From: Pseudomonadota bacterium
GTDB taxonomy: Bacteria; Pseudomonadota; Alphaproteobacteria; Rhizobiales; Xanthobacteraceae
Direction of reading: 5' to 3'
Length of the DNA stretch: 19,721 bases
NCBI GenBank assembly: GCA_023386635.1
Contig: JAEWJH010000086.1
Span: 1-19,721 of the forward strand
Part shown: positions 1 to 7,548 of the stretch, in pieces
How positions within the stretch are numbered: the stretch's first letter is position 1
Layout of the letters: each line of letters opens with the position of its first letter
The notes under the pieces: generated by a model
What the model was told of the DNA's origin: nothing
Seen by the model: only the letters and a program-made list of their open reading frames with translations
The model's database searches: none
Position numbers and translations under genes: made by a program

Positions 1-811
1 CACCCTCAACACCACCTTCGTGATCGAAAATGTCGGCGGCGCCGGCGGCACCATCGGCATGACCCGCGCCGCGCAGGCCACGCCTGACGGCTACACCATC
101 GCGGTCGGCAATATGGGAACCCAGACCGCCGCGCCGTCGCTCTATCCGAATTTGAAATACGACCCCGCCAAGGGCTTCGAGCAGGTCGGCATCTGCAACT
201 ACACGCCGCAGACCGTGGTCTCGAAGAAGGACAACCCGTCGAAGAACCTGAAAGAGCTGATCGCCTATCTCAAGAAGAATGAAGGCAAGGTCAGCTACGG
301 CCATGCCGGCGTCGGCTCGATCTCCCATGTGGCGGGTCTGGTGTTCAACGCGCAGTTCGGCATCAAGCCGACCATGGTGCCTTATCGCGGCACCGGCCCG
401 GCGCTGGCGGATATCGTCGCCGGCCAGATCGACTATATCGTCGATCAGTCGCTCAACGTGATCCCGCAGATCAAGGCCGGCACGGTGAAGGCCTATGCCG
501 TGGCCGCGCCGGCACGGCTGGAGAGCCTGCCCGACGTGCCGACCACCAAGGAAGCCGGCGTCGACTTCCTGTTCAATGCCTGGAACGCCATGGTCGCGCC
601 CAAGGGCACGCCGAAAGAGGTCATCGACAAGCTGGTGATGGCGCTCAACAAGGCGCTGGACGATCCGACGGTGAAGAAACGCTACAACGAACTGGGCAGC
701 ACCGCGCCGCAGGGTGCGGACCGCGGCCCGGCCGGCCTGCAGAAACTGGTCGACAGCGAGATGGCCCGCATCACGCCGATCATCAAGGCCTCCGGCGCCT
801 CGGCCAAATAA
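1..811 (+). CDS. Bug/TctC-family periplasmic substrate-binding protein, 5'-truncated
   Basis: The reading frame is open from the left edge (first full codon at base 2) to the TAA at 809-811. About 269 residues are visible. The N terminus, including the expected signal peptide and first strand, lies outside the window. The visible start matches the classic Bug pattern: a V-x-E-N-x-G-G-A-G-G-x-I-G block, then A-x-P-D-G-Y-T and G-N-x-G-T. Later come the VPYRGTGPALADIVAGQID block and a P-D-V-P-T-x-x-E-A-G motif, both typical of tripartite tricarboxylate transporter (TTT) receptors. Such proteins bind carboxylates or other small polar solutes in the periplasm and deliver them to a TctAB membrane pair. 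No TctAB genes are in view, as is common for orphan Bug proteins. It converges on the DUF3604 gene across a hairpin. The family is clear; the ligand is not predictable. Confidence 0.9.
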   Translation, partial: TLNTTFVIENVGGAGGTIGMTRAAQATPDGYTIAVGNMGTQTAAPSLYPNLKYDPAKGFEQVGICNYTPQTVVSKKDNPSKNLKELIAYLKKNEGKVSYGHAGVGSISHVAGLVFNAQFGIKPTMVPYRGTGPALADIVAGQIDYIVDQSLNVIPQIKAGTVKAYAVAAPARLESLPDVPTTKEAGVDFLFNAWNAMVAPKGTPKEVIDKLVMALNKALDDPTVKKRYNELGSTAPQGADRGPAGLQKLVDSEMARITPIIKASGASAK

Positions 812-834
812 GCAGGCGCGATCAAGCGAAACAC

Positions 835-861
835 GACGGGCCGGCGCAATGCCGGCCCGTC
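835..861. terminator. Hairpin between convergent genes, probable bidirectional terminator
   Basis: An 11-bp perfect inverted repeat, GACGGGCCGGC at 835-845 and its complement at 851-861, encloses a 5-nt loop. It sits in the 59 bp between the stops of two convergent genes. Flanking T runs are short on both strands (TTT at 866-868 on plus, TTT opposite AAA at 829-831 on minus). A bidirectional intrinsic terminator is therefore likely from position and stem strength, but it is not a textbook U-tract terminator. Confidence 0.65.
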
Positions 862-870
862 AGCATTTCA

Positions 871-3126
871 TCACTCCCGGAGCAGATAGACCGGGCTGGT
901 CCACAGCCGGTGTCCATCTTCCTGCTGCATGCGGATATAAAGCCGCGTGTCGCCCTCGCGCCGCAGCGTGATGGGACGCTTGAGCGTGAGCCGCGAGGTG
1001 GTCATGGTCTCCGGCAGGCGCTGTACGCTTACGGCACGGTCGAGGCCGCCGGCCTTGAACACGCGTGGCTCGACGCCGAGCGATTTGATCTCCACCTCGC
1101 CGGACGTCGGCGCGGTCTTGAAGCGCAGCGTCCCGCCGTCCTCCGCCAGCCACAGGTCGATCGCGCCGTAGTTTCCGGTCGTCACCGCCTTGAAGCGCAC
1201 CGCGCTGTCGGTCTGCTCCTGAATGCCGCGATCGAGATTCCAGTTGTTGATCACCTCGGCGCGCAGGATGCGGTTGCCGGCGATCTCGATCGAACCATCC
1301 CAGATGGTCGTGCGCGCGCGGCCGCGATATTCCGCGCCTTCGTAGACGAGCCGCACGCGGCGGCCGAGTTGCGTCGCCTCATAGGGCCGGATCGTTTCCA
1401 GCGTTTCGCGGCCGTCGTACAGATCGAGCCGCTCGATCGGCGCCGAGCCGGCGACGTCGATATGCCACTCCACCGTGTCGTCCTTCACATGGGCGATGTC
1501 GCCCACGATCAGGCGGCGCGTGGTCTGCGATCTGGTTTTCTGCAAAGCCGGATCGCGGTCGAACACCGCGCCGTCGCTCTTGAGCGCCACCGACACGTCG
1601 GCGAAAGCGCGGTTGCCCGTCGTGCCGTAATGATGCCGCCGCCGCATCGCATCGAAGATACCGTCGCGGTCGAGCTTGTCGGCGAGGAAGCAGGTCAGCC
1701 CGCCCATGCTGCCGAAGAACGACGCGCCCGGATAGCACGCGCCTGGCCGGCCTTTGTGGCCGTCGGAATTGGCCATGACGCCGACGCGGTAGTTCTTCTC
1801 GAACGCGTCGTGCAGGATCCATTCGAACGTGCCCCACGCCGAATGCACCTCCACCGCCGTCTCCAGCGTGCCGTCATGGGCGAATTTCACGTCGGCATAG
1901 CGACCGCCCACATGGGCGAGCACAACGCAGTCCTTGCCCTTCAATTTCTCGAACAGCTCATGCGCGGTATGCGCGTCGCTGTTCTCGTCGACGATGTCGA
2001 TGGCATCGGCGATCTGCGCATGGGACGAGCGATGGATCTTCTCGCCCTCGTTGCGGTAGTGCACGTTGCGGTCGCCGCCGACCGCCGTGTTGGCCGACCA
2101 TTCGTAGCCGGGGATGCAGACGAATTCGCCCGGCCGGTCGAACTCCCTGGTCAGCACGTTCAGTTCGCGCCAGAACGCGCCGGTGATCTGGAAGTCGTTG
2201 CCCTGGTGGCCCATCACGTCGAGATGCGCCTTGTCGCGGCCGAAGGCGAAATAGTCGCGCGCGGAATTGGTGCCGAGCGTCTCGTTCGATTGCCCGTGGG
2301 TATCGCCCCAGAAATGCACGAGCGGCGCGTCGGCAGCGAGCACCGCGAGCGGATTGGCGCGGCAGATGTCCGCGCCGTTGTCGTCGCGTACGCTCACGCC
2401 GACCATGCCGGGCGCGGCGACTCGCAAATTCTTCACCACCGCGCCGAAGTTGCCGCGCCGGATCGTCACCGTCTCCGGCAGCCCGTCGATGGCGCCGTCC
2501 GCAACGAGATGCACGGTGCGCTCCACCTGATCGGACGGATTGCCCCATTTGTCGTCGATCTTCAGCGCAAGCGAGAACGGCGTGCCGGCGCGCACGGCGG
2601 TCGGCAGCAGGGCGGTCCAGCGCACGCCCGGCCCCGGCACGATATCGATCTGCGGGCTGACCGGCAGCGCCACATAATCATAGGTGGCGATGGCGTCGGT
2701 GAACACGCGGAATTCGAACTCGGATTCGCAATAGGTCTGCACGCGGATGCCGGGCGAGCCCTGGCGGCGATCGCCGAAGCGAATGGTGATGGTGTCGCCG
2801 GGCGCGAGGAATTCCTTGACCACGCCGATATAGAGCGAGCGGCTCCACGGGCGGATGTTGCGCTTGAACTCCCATTTGACGTCGAGCGTCGCGCCGTTCG
2901 AGGCCTCCACCGTGGTGTAGCCGGGAGCCTTCGGATCGGTGAACTGCACCGGGCCGAAATCGGTGGCGAAGCGGAAGCCGATCTTCAGCGAGCCCGTATC
3001 GTCGAGGCCGAACCGCCCGGCGGTGTAGATCAGCGTGAAGCTTTGCATCGAGCCGGCCTCGATCCGGCCGGACGGCTCCAGCGTCGCAGAACCCATGAGA
3101 TCGGGACGATAGTCGGAATACGGCAT
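871..3126 (-). CDS. DUF3604 domain protein (PHP-like metal-site architecture)
   Basis: A 751-residue protein. The ATG at 3126 is preferred to an upstream alternative at 3204 because an AGG lies about 5 nt ahead of it and the extra 26 residues look non-coding. Residues 1-260 appear beta-rich, with immunoglobulin-like stretches. The second half carries the DUF3604 signature: HFWGDTH at 271-277, HQGND at 307-311, PGYEWS at 339-344, then an AHVGGR segment and an NSDGHKGRPG segment. These His/Asp clusters resemble the metal-binding sites of PHP-type hydrolases, so a metal-dependent hydrolase is plausible, but the family's reaction is not established as far as I know. No convincing signal peptide is seen. 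It is divergent from the sulfite oxidase-like gene, with 123 bp between starts, and convergent with the Bug protein. Family assignment is confident; function is unknown. Confidence 0.85.
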   Translation of the reverse strand: MPYSDYRPDLMGSATLEPSGRIEAGSMQSFTLIYTAGRFGLDDTGSLKIGFRFATDFGPVQFTDPKAPGYTTVEASNGATLDVKWEFKRNIRPWSRSLYIGVVKEFLAPGDTITIRFGDRRQGSPGIRVQTYCESEFEFRVFTDAIATYDYVALPVSPQIDIVPGPGVRWTALLPTAVRAGTPFSLALKIDDKWGNPSDQVERTVHLVADGAIDGLPETVTIRRGNFGAVVKNLRVAAPGMVGVSVRDDNGADICRANPLAVLAADAPLVHFWGDTHGQSNETLGTNSARDYFAFGRDKAHLDVMGHQGNDFQITGAFWRELNVLTREFDRPGEFVCIPGYEWSANTAVGGDRNVHYRNEGEKIHRSSHAQIADAIDIVDENSDAHTAHELFEKLKGKDCVVLAHVGGRYADVKFAHDGTLETAVEVHSAWGTFEWILHDAFEKNYRVGVMANSDGHKGRPGACYPGASFFGSMGGLTCFLADKLDRDGIFDAMRRRHHYGTTGNRAFADVSVALKSDGAVFDRDPALQKTRSQTTRRLIVGDIAHVKDDTVEWHIDVAGSAPIERLDLYDGRETLETIRPYEATQLGRRVRLVYEGAEYRGRARTTIWDGSIEIAGNRILRAEVINNWNLDRGIQEQTDSAVRFKAVTTGNYGAIDLWLAEDGGTLRFKTAPTSGEVEIKSLGVEPRVFKAGGLDRAVSVQRLPETMTTSRLTLKRPITLRREGDTRLYIRMQQEDGHRLWTSPVYLLRE

Positions 3127-3195
3127 TCGCGCCTGCCCTGACGATGTGTGAGAAATGGAAACGGCGGGACGACGAGTTGACACCGAAAACGCGGC

Positions 3196-3223
3196 TTGCA
3201 GCAACAGCCAAGCTTGCTAGGCT
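3196..3223 (+). promoter_or_regulatory. Possible promoter for the sulfite oxidase/Sdh-like operon
   Basis: Within the 123-bp divergent intergenic region, TTGCAG (3196-3201) and TAGGCT (3218-3223) are separated by 16 bp. The second hexamer is preceded by TGC, as in an extended -10 element. Transcription would begin about 20 bp before the ATG at 3250. This is a match by eye to a sigma-70-like pattern only. A TTGACA also occurs at 3177-3182 but has no good -10 partner. Confidence 0.3.
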
Positions 3224-3249
3224 CCGACCCGATTTTGCGGATCGCAGCG

Positions 3250-4380
3250 ATGACCTCGGCTTCCTCTTCTCGCGCGGCCAGCGCCCCGCGCGTGCACACG
3301 GCGGGCGATTTCGCGCGCGAGGAAACGATGCTGGCGAACCGCAATTCGGGTCTGCCGCTGGAGGCGCTGCGTTACGATGTCACGCCCGCGGGCCTGCATT
3401 TCCTGCTGATCCATTTCGACGTGCCGTTCGTCGCCGACGAGGCTGCGTGGCGGCTGTCGGTCACCGGCTGCGTGCGCCGGCCGCTCGACCTCTCCGTTGC
3501 TGCGCTGCGTGAAATGCCGCAGCGCACACTCCGCGTGACGCTGGAATGCGCCGGCAACGGCCGCGCCAACGTCAATCCGCGCTGGCAGACGCAGCCGTGG
3601 GAATATGGCGCGGTCGGAACCGCGGAGTGGACCGGCACGCCGCTGCGGCATGTGCTGGAGCGCGCCGGCCTCACCGACGCGGCGCGCGACGTGGCGTTCC
3701 TGGGCCGCGACCGCGGCATCGACGCCGGGCGCGAGCACGACTTCGGCCGCAGCCTGACGCCGGAACTGGCGATGCACGAGGACGTGCTCCTCGTCTGGGC
3801 CATGAACGGCGCACCGCTGCTGCCGCAGCATGGCTTTCCGCTGCGGCTGATCGTGCCCGGCTGGTTCGGCATGGCGAGCGTGAAATGGCTGGACCGCATC
3901 GAGGTGCTCGACACCCCGTTCGACGGCTATCAGCAGGTCGGCAACTACGTCTACCGGCAGAACAAGGGCGACGCCGGCACGCCGGTGACGCATCTGCGCG
4001 TGAAGTCGCTGATGACGCCGCCGGGCATGCCCGACTGGTACACCCGCCACCGCATCGTCGAGGCAGGCGTGCACGAATTGACCGGCCGCGCCTGGTCCGG
4101 CAACGGCGTGCCGGTCGCCTCGGTCGCGGTCGGCGTCGACGGCGTCTGGAACCAGGCCACGCTCGATCCGCCTCATGACGTCGAAAGTGGTAAGGCCCAA
4201 AGTGCTAGGGCCTATGCGTGGCGCGGCTGGCGTTATCGCTGGACCGCGACGCCGGGCGAGCACATTCTGAGCTGCCGGGCGACCGACGCGAACGGCGACA
4301 CCCAGCCGCTCGACCCGCCCTGGGACAATGCCGGCATGGGCAACAATGCGGCGCAGCACGTGCCGGTGACCGTGAGATGA
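3250..4380 (+). CDS. Sulfite oxidase-family molybdopterin oxidoreductase
   Basis: A 376-residue protein read from the ATG at 3250. An in-frame TTG at 3196 would add 18 residues that look non-coding. It has the SUOX fold signature: a molybdopterin domain at about residues 35-245 with the Mo-ligating cysteine in LECAGNGR (Cys100), the G-T-A-E-W-T-G-T-P-L block, an LP-x-HGFPLRLIVPGWFG block, and a C-terminal Mo-cofactor dimerisation domain (about 255-376) ending near W-D-N-A-G-M-G-N-N. Family members oxidise sulfite or reduce or oxidise related small molecules at Mo. No Tat or Sec signal and no haem domain are visible, so it is probably cytoplasmic and needs a separate electron acceptor. It is the first gene of a tight operon; the next start is 16 bp downstream. 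Residues 312-321 come from an imperfect 15-bp tandem repeat. The actual substrate is uncertain. Confidence 0.88.
   Translation: MTSASSSRAASAPRVHTAGDFAREETMLANRNSGLPLEALRYDVTPAGLHFLLIHFDVPFVADEAAWRLSVTGCVRRPLDLSVAALREMPQRTLRVTLECAGNGRANVNPRWQTQPWEYGAVGTAEWTGTPLRHVLERAGLTDAARDVAFLGRDRGIDAGREHDFGRSLTPELAMHEDVLLVWAMNGAPLLPQHGFPLRLIVPGWFGMASVKWLDRIEVLDTPFDGYQQVGNYVYRQNKGDAGTPVTHLRVKSLMTPPGMPDWYTRHRIVEAGVHELTGRAWSGNGVPVASVAVGVDGVWNQATLDPPHDVESGKAQSARAYAWRGWRYRWTATPGEHILSCRATDANGDTQPLDPPWDNAGMGNNAAQHVPVTVR
4184..4213 (+). repeat. Imperfect 15-bp tandem duplication inside the molybdoenzyme gene
   Basis: AAAGTGGTAAGGCCC (4184-4198) is followed directly by AAAGTGCTAGGGCCT (4199-4213), with 12 of 15 positions identical. 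The unit length is five codons, so the reading frame is kept (S-G-K-A-Q then S-A-R-A-Y). It lies in the dimerisation domain, in a stretch less GC-rich than its surroundings. Confidence 0.6.
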
Positions 4381-4396
4381 GACTGTGAGATGAGGA

Positions 4397-5119
4397 ATGG
4401 CTGATACGCTTCAAGTCTCGTTGTGGCGCGGCGGCAGCGACGGCCGCTATGTCGATTATGCCGTGCCGGCGCGCGAGAGCCAGACGGTGCTCGACGTCGT
4501 CACCTATGTGCAGCGGCATCTCGATGCGACGTTGTCCTACCGCTTCGCCTGTCGCGTCGGCATGTGCGGCTCCTGCGCCATGCAGGTGAACGGCCGCGCC
4601 CGCTGGACCTGCCGCACGCATGTGTCGAAGGTCGCCGAGGGCGGCAAGCTCACCGTCGCGCCGCTCGAGAACATGCCGGTGATCAAGGATCTCGCCGCCG
4701 ACATGCGCGAGTTCTTCGGCAAGTGGCAGCGCGCCAAGGGCCGCTTCGCGCCGTCGAAAACGCGCAACGATCCGGTCGAGCCGATCGATCCGGCGACGCC
4801 GCAGCGCCGCGAAGCCGATGCCGCGATCGAGTGCATCAATTGCGGCGTCTGCTACGCCTCCTGCGACACGGTGAAGTGGGATAACGAGTATCTCGGCCCG
4901 GCGCAGCTCAACCGCGCCTGGACGCTGGTCAACGACGTGCGCGACGCCGGCAACCGCGAGCGGCTGATCGCCGTGTCCGAAGGCAGCGGCTGTCATTCCT
5001 GCCATTCGCACCAGTCGTGCCAGGAGTTCTGCCCGGTCGGACTGAACCCGACACGCTCCATCGCCGGGCTCAAGCGCAAGAGCCTCGCCGCTTATCTCAA
5101 GGGCGAGCTGAAGCCATGA
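4397..5119 (+). CDS. Succinate dehydrogenase/fumarate reductase-like iron-sulfur subunit
   Basis: A 240-residue SdhB/FrdB-type electron-transfer subunit. The N-terminal plant-type ferredoxin domain holds the 2Fe-2S ligands Cys52, Cys57, Cys60 (C-x4-C-G-x-C) and Cys72. The C-terminal domain has C-x2-C-x2-C-x3-C (146, 149, 152, 156) and C-x5-C-x3-C-P (202, 208, 212). By analogy with E. coli SdhB, Cys146/149/152/212 bind the 4Fe-4S cluster and Cys156/202/208 bind the 3Fe-4S cluster. An extra cysteine sits at 199. Electrons would pass from the flavoprotein encoded at 5803 to a membrane quinone. The stop overlaps the next gene's start (ATGA), which suggests translational coupling. It comes first among the four subunit genes, unlike the common C-D-A-B order. 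Family is certain; the physiological substrate and direction are not. Confidence 0.93.
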   Translation: MADTLQVSLWRGGSDGRYVDYAVPARESQTVLDVVTYVQRHLDATLSYRFACRVGMCGSCAMQVNGRARWTCRTHVSKVAEGGKLTVAPLENMPVIKDLAADMREFFGKWQRAKGRFAPSKTRNDPVEPIDPATPQRREADAAIECINCGVCYASCDTVKWDNEYLGPAQLNRAWTLVNDVRDAGNRERLIAVSEGSGCHSCHSHQSCQEFCPVGLNPTRSIAGLKRKSLAAYLKGELKP

Positions 5120-5445
5120 ACGTCGCGCTCTATGCCTGGCAGCGGGCCACCGCGGCGCTGATGGCGCCGCTCGTGCTCGTGCATCTCGTCGTCATCTTCT
5201 ACGCCATGGGCACCGGCCTCTCCGCCGCGCAGATTCTGGCGCGCACGCGCGGCAGCATGGCGTGGGGGTTGTTCTACGTGGTGTTCGTCGCCGCTGTGTC
5301 GATCCATGCCGCCATCGGCGTGCGTACCATCCTGATCGAATGGACGCCGCTGCCGCGCCGCGCCATCGACTGGATCGTCATCCTGTTCGGCCTCGTGCTC
5401 GCCGGGCTTGGCCTGCGCGCCGTCGCCGCCGTGGTGCTGCCATGA
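5116..5445 (+). CDS. SdhC/FrdC-like membrane anchor subunit
   Basis: A 109-residue hydrophobic protein starting at an ATG that overlaps the TGA of the iron-sulfur gene by 4 bp. Three membrane helices are apparent, at about residues 8-32, 48-72 and 84-108. His23 in the first and His64 (V-S-I-H-A-A-I-G-V-R) in the second are candidates for haem ligation or quinone-site structure. Sequence alone is weakly diagnostic for these small anchors. Identity rests mainly on size, three helices, the S-x-H-A-x-x-G-x-R pattern seen in SdhC/SdhD subunits, and position between the Fe-S and flavoprotein genes. It should anchor the dehydrogenase on the inner membrane together with the next gene product. Confidence 0.8.
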   Translation: MNVALYAWQRATAALMAPLVLVHLVVIFYAMGTGLSAAQILARTRGSMAWGLFYVVFVAAVSIHAAIGVRTILIEWTPLPRRAIDWIVILFGLVLAGLGLRAVAAVVLP

Positions 5446-5455
5446 GAACACAACA

Positions 5456-5800
5456 ATGACAGTGCTGGCGAACCGCACGCGGCCGCTGTGGATCGCGGCG
5501 ATGATCCATCGCCTATCCGGGCTCGCGCTGGCGATCTTCCTGCCGTTCCACTTCCTCGTGCTCGGCCTCGCCATTCGCGGCGAGGCGCAGCTCGACAACT
5601 TCCTGCGCTGGACCGACCAGCCGCTGGTGAAATTCTCCGAGAGCATGCTGGTCGGCCTGCTCGCCGTGCACATGCTCGGCGGGCTGCGGCTGCTGGCGCT
5701 CGAAAACATGTCGTGGCACGGCGGCCAGGCGGTGCGCGCGCTCGGCATGATCGCCATCGCTGCGCTGGTCGCGGTCTATTTCCTCGTGCGGGTGTTCTAG
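5456..5800 (+). CDS. SdhD/SdhC-like second membrane anchor subunit
   Basis: A 114-residue protein starting at the ATG at 5456, 10 bp after the previous stop. It has three predicted membrane helices (about 12-40, 62-82, 93-113). The first contains H-R-L-S-G (residues 18-22), matching the H-R-x-T/S-G motif that in SdhC lies at the quinone site. It is followed by F-H-F-L-V-L-G (His32), and V-H-M-L-G-G-L-R (His72) lies in helix two. His32 and His72 are candidate haem b ligands. Two separate anchor subunits indicate a four-subunit complex of the SdhABCD type. The flavoprotein gene begins 2 bp downstream. Confidence 0.83.
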   Translation: MTVLANRTRPLWIAAMIHRLSGLALAIFLPFHFLVLGLAIRGEAQLDNFLRWTDQPLVKFSESMLVGLLAVHMLGGLRLLALENMSWHGGQAVRALGMIAIAALVAVYFLVRVF

Positions 5801-5802
5801 TC

Positions 5803-7533
5803 ATGCCGATCGAACGCCTTCGCACCGACATTCTCATTCTCGGCAGCGGCGGCGCCGGCCTGTTCGCCGCGCTGCATGCGCACGCCGCCGATCCGACGCT
5901 CGACATCACCGTCGCCACCAAGGGCCTGCTGGGCAAATGCGGCTGCACCCGCATGGTGCAGGGCGGCTACAACGTCTCGCTGCACAAGGGCGACTCGATC
6001 GAACGCCATTTCATGGACACGATCGAGGGCGGCAAATGGCTGCCGCATCAGGAACTCGCCTGGACGCTGGTGACGCGCGCGGTGGAGCGCGTGCGCGAAC
6101 TGGAAAACGAGATCGGCTGCTTCTTCGACCGCAACGCCGACGGCAGCCTGCACGGCAAGGCGTTCGCCGGGCAAACCTTCGACCGCACCGTGCACAAGGG
6201 CGACCTCACCGGCATCGAGATCATCAGCCGGCTGATGGAGCAGGTCTGGGCGCGGCCCGGCATCCAGCAACTGGAAGAGCATCGCGCGGTGGCGATGATT
6301 CCGTCACGCGACGGAGCGTCCCTCTCCGGCCTGCTGATGATCGACGTGCGCACCGGCGCGCTGAAATTCATCGAGGCGCAGACCGTGCTGCTCGCCACCG
6401 GCGGCGGCCCGACCATGTACCGCTATCACACGCCGTCCGGCGACAAGAGCATGGACGGGCTGGCCATGGCGCTGCGCTTCGGCCTGCCGCTGCGCGACAT
6501 GGAGATGGTCCAGTTCCATCCGACCGGCCTCTATGGCGGTCCGGAAACGCGCATGACCGGAACCGTGCTGGAGGAAGGCCTGCGCGGCGCCGGCGGCTAT
6601 CTGCTCAACGGCGAGATGCGCCGCTTCATGGGCGATTACGACCCGAAACTGGAGCGCGCCACCCGCGACGTCGTCAGCCGCTCCATGTATGCGGAGATGC
6701 GCGCCGGCCGCACCACCAGGAACGGCGGGCTTTACATCGCCATGAGCCATCTCGGCGCCGACAAGGTGCGCAAGATGTTCAAGGGCATGGTGGAACGCTG
6801 CGACGACTGCGGCTTCGATCTCGCCGGCGGGCTGGTGGAAGTCGTGCCCACGGCACACTATTTCATGGGGGGTGTCGTCTGCGGCGTCGACACCGCGACG
6901 GAACGGCCGGGCCTGTTCGTCGCCGGCGAGGACGCCAGCGGCATGCACGGCGCCAACCGCCTCGGCGGCAACGGCGTCGCCAATTCCACGGTGTTCGGCG
7001 GCATCGCCGGGGACACCATGCCGCGCTGGATCGCCGCCAATCGCGGCCACCGGCCGCCGGACGAAGGCGTGCTCGACGCCGAAGTCACGCGCGCGCTGGT
7101 ACCGTTCGCGGCGAAACCCGGCGACGTCAATGCGCTGCGGGAAAAGCTGATGGATACGATGTGGAACGATGTGGGTGTGCTGCGCGATCGGGCCGGGCTC
7201 GATCGCGGCCTCGCCGCGCTCGACAGCATCGAGGCGGAACTGCTGGCGACCGGCGTCGCCGACGGCAACCGCGCGTTCAACCTCACCTGGCACGACTGGC
7301 TCAACCTGCGCTCGCTGATTGAGACCAGCCGCGTCATCACGCTGGCCGCGATCCAGCGCGAGAACAGCCGCGGCGCGCATTTCCGCGAGGACTTCCCCGA
7401 GCCGGGCGACCTTGAGAGTTCGACCTACACCGTGGCGCGGCAGCGTGGCGGCAAAATCGAGATGACCAACGAGCCCGTACAATTCACCATCGTCCGTCCG
7501 GGCCAATCGCTGCTCGCCGACGCAGCAGAGTAG
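5803..7533 (+). CDS. Succinate dehydrogenase/fumarate reductase-like flavoprotein subunit
   Basis: A 576-residue SdhA/FrdA-type protein. The FAD dinucleotide motif G-S-G-G-A-G is at residues 14-19. Catalytic elements aligned to E. coli SdhA from memory are His239 (Q-F-H-P-T-G), Glu258 and Arg261 (E-E-G-L-R-G), Arg288 (T-R-D-V-V-S-R), His352 (P-T-A-H-Y-F-M-G-G) and Arg386 (H-G-A-N-R-L-G-G-N). Together these support reversible succinate/fumarate-type chemistry. Three departures stand out. Cys48 (G-C-T-R-M-V-Q-G-G) replaces the histidine that covalently holds FAD. Glu257 replaces a substrate-contacting Thr. The usual R-G-E-G-G is R-G-A-G-G. FAD may therefore be non-covalent, and the substrate may not be plain succinate. 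A C-terminal helical domain is present. The hydratase alpha gene follows after 15 bp. Confidence 0.92.
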   Translation: MPIERLRTDILILGSGGAGLFAALHAHAADPTLDITVATKGLLGKCGCTRMVQGGYNVSLHKGDSIERHFMDTIEGGKWLPHQELAWTLVTRAVERVRELENEIGCFFDRNADGSLHGKAFAGQTFDRTVHKGDLTGIEIISRLMEQVWARPGIQQLEEHRAVAMIPSRDGASLSGLLMIDVRTGALKFIEAQTVLLATGGGPTMYRYHTPSGDKSMDGLAMALRFGLPLRDMEMVQFHPTGLYGGPETRMTGTVLEEGLRGAGGYLLNGEMRRFMGDYDPKLERATRDVVSRSMYAEMRAGRTTRNGGLYIAMSHLGADKVRKMFKGMVERCDDCGFDLAGGLVEVVPTAHYFMGGVVCGVDTATERPGLFVAGEDASGMHGANRLGGNGVANSTVFGGIAGDTMPRWIAANRGHRPPDEGVLDAEVTRALVPFAAKPGDVNALREKLMDTMWNDVGVLRDRAGLDRGLAALDSIEAELLATGVADGNRAFNLTWHDWLNLRSLIETSRVITLAAIQRENSRGAHFREDFPEPGDLESSTYTVARQRGGKIEMTNEPVQFTIVRPGQSLLADAAE

Positions 7534-7548
7534 AGTGAGAGGCCGGTC

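Noticed and set aside
910..3141. A 743-codon open frame on the plus strand opposite the DUF3604 gene
   Set aside because: It is the GC-rich mirror of a well-recognised minus-strand gene. Its translation is Arg/Ala/His-rich, with no domain motif.
3196..3249. Upstream TTG start for the sulfite oxidase-like gene
   Set aside because: The extra 18 residues overlap the likely promoter. The ATG at 3250 gives a normal family length.
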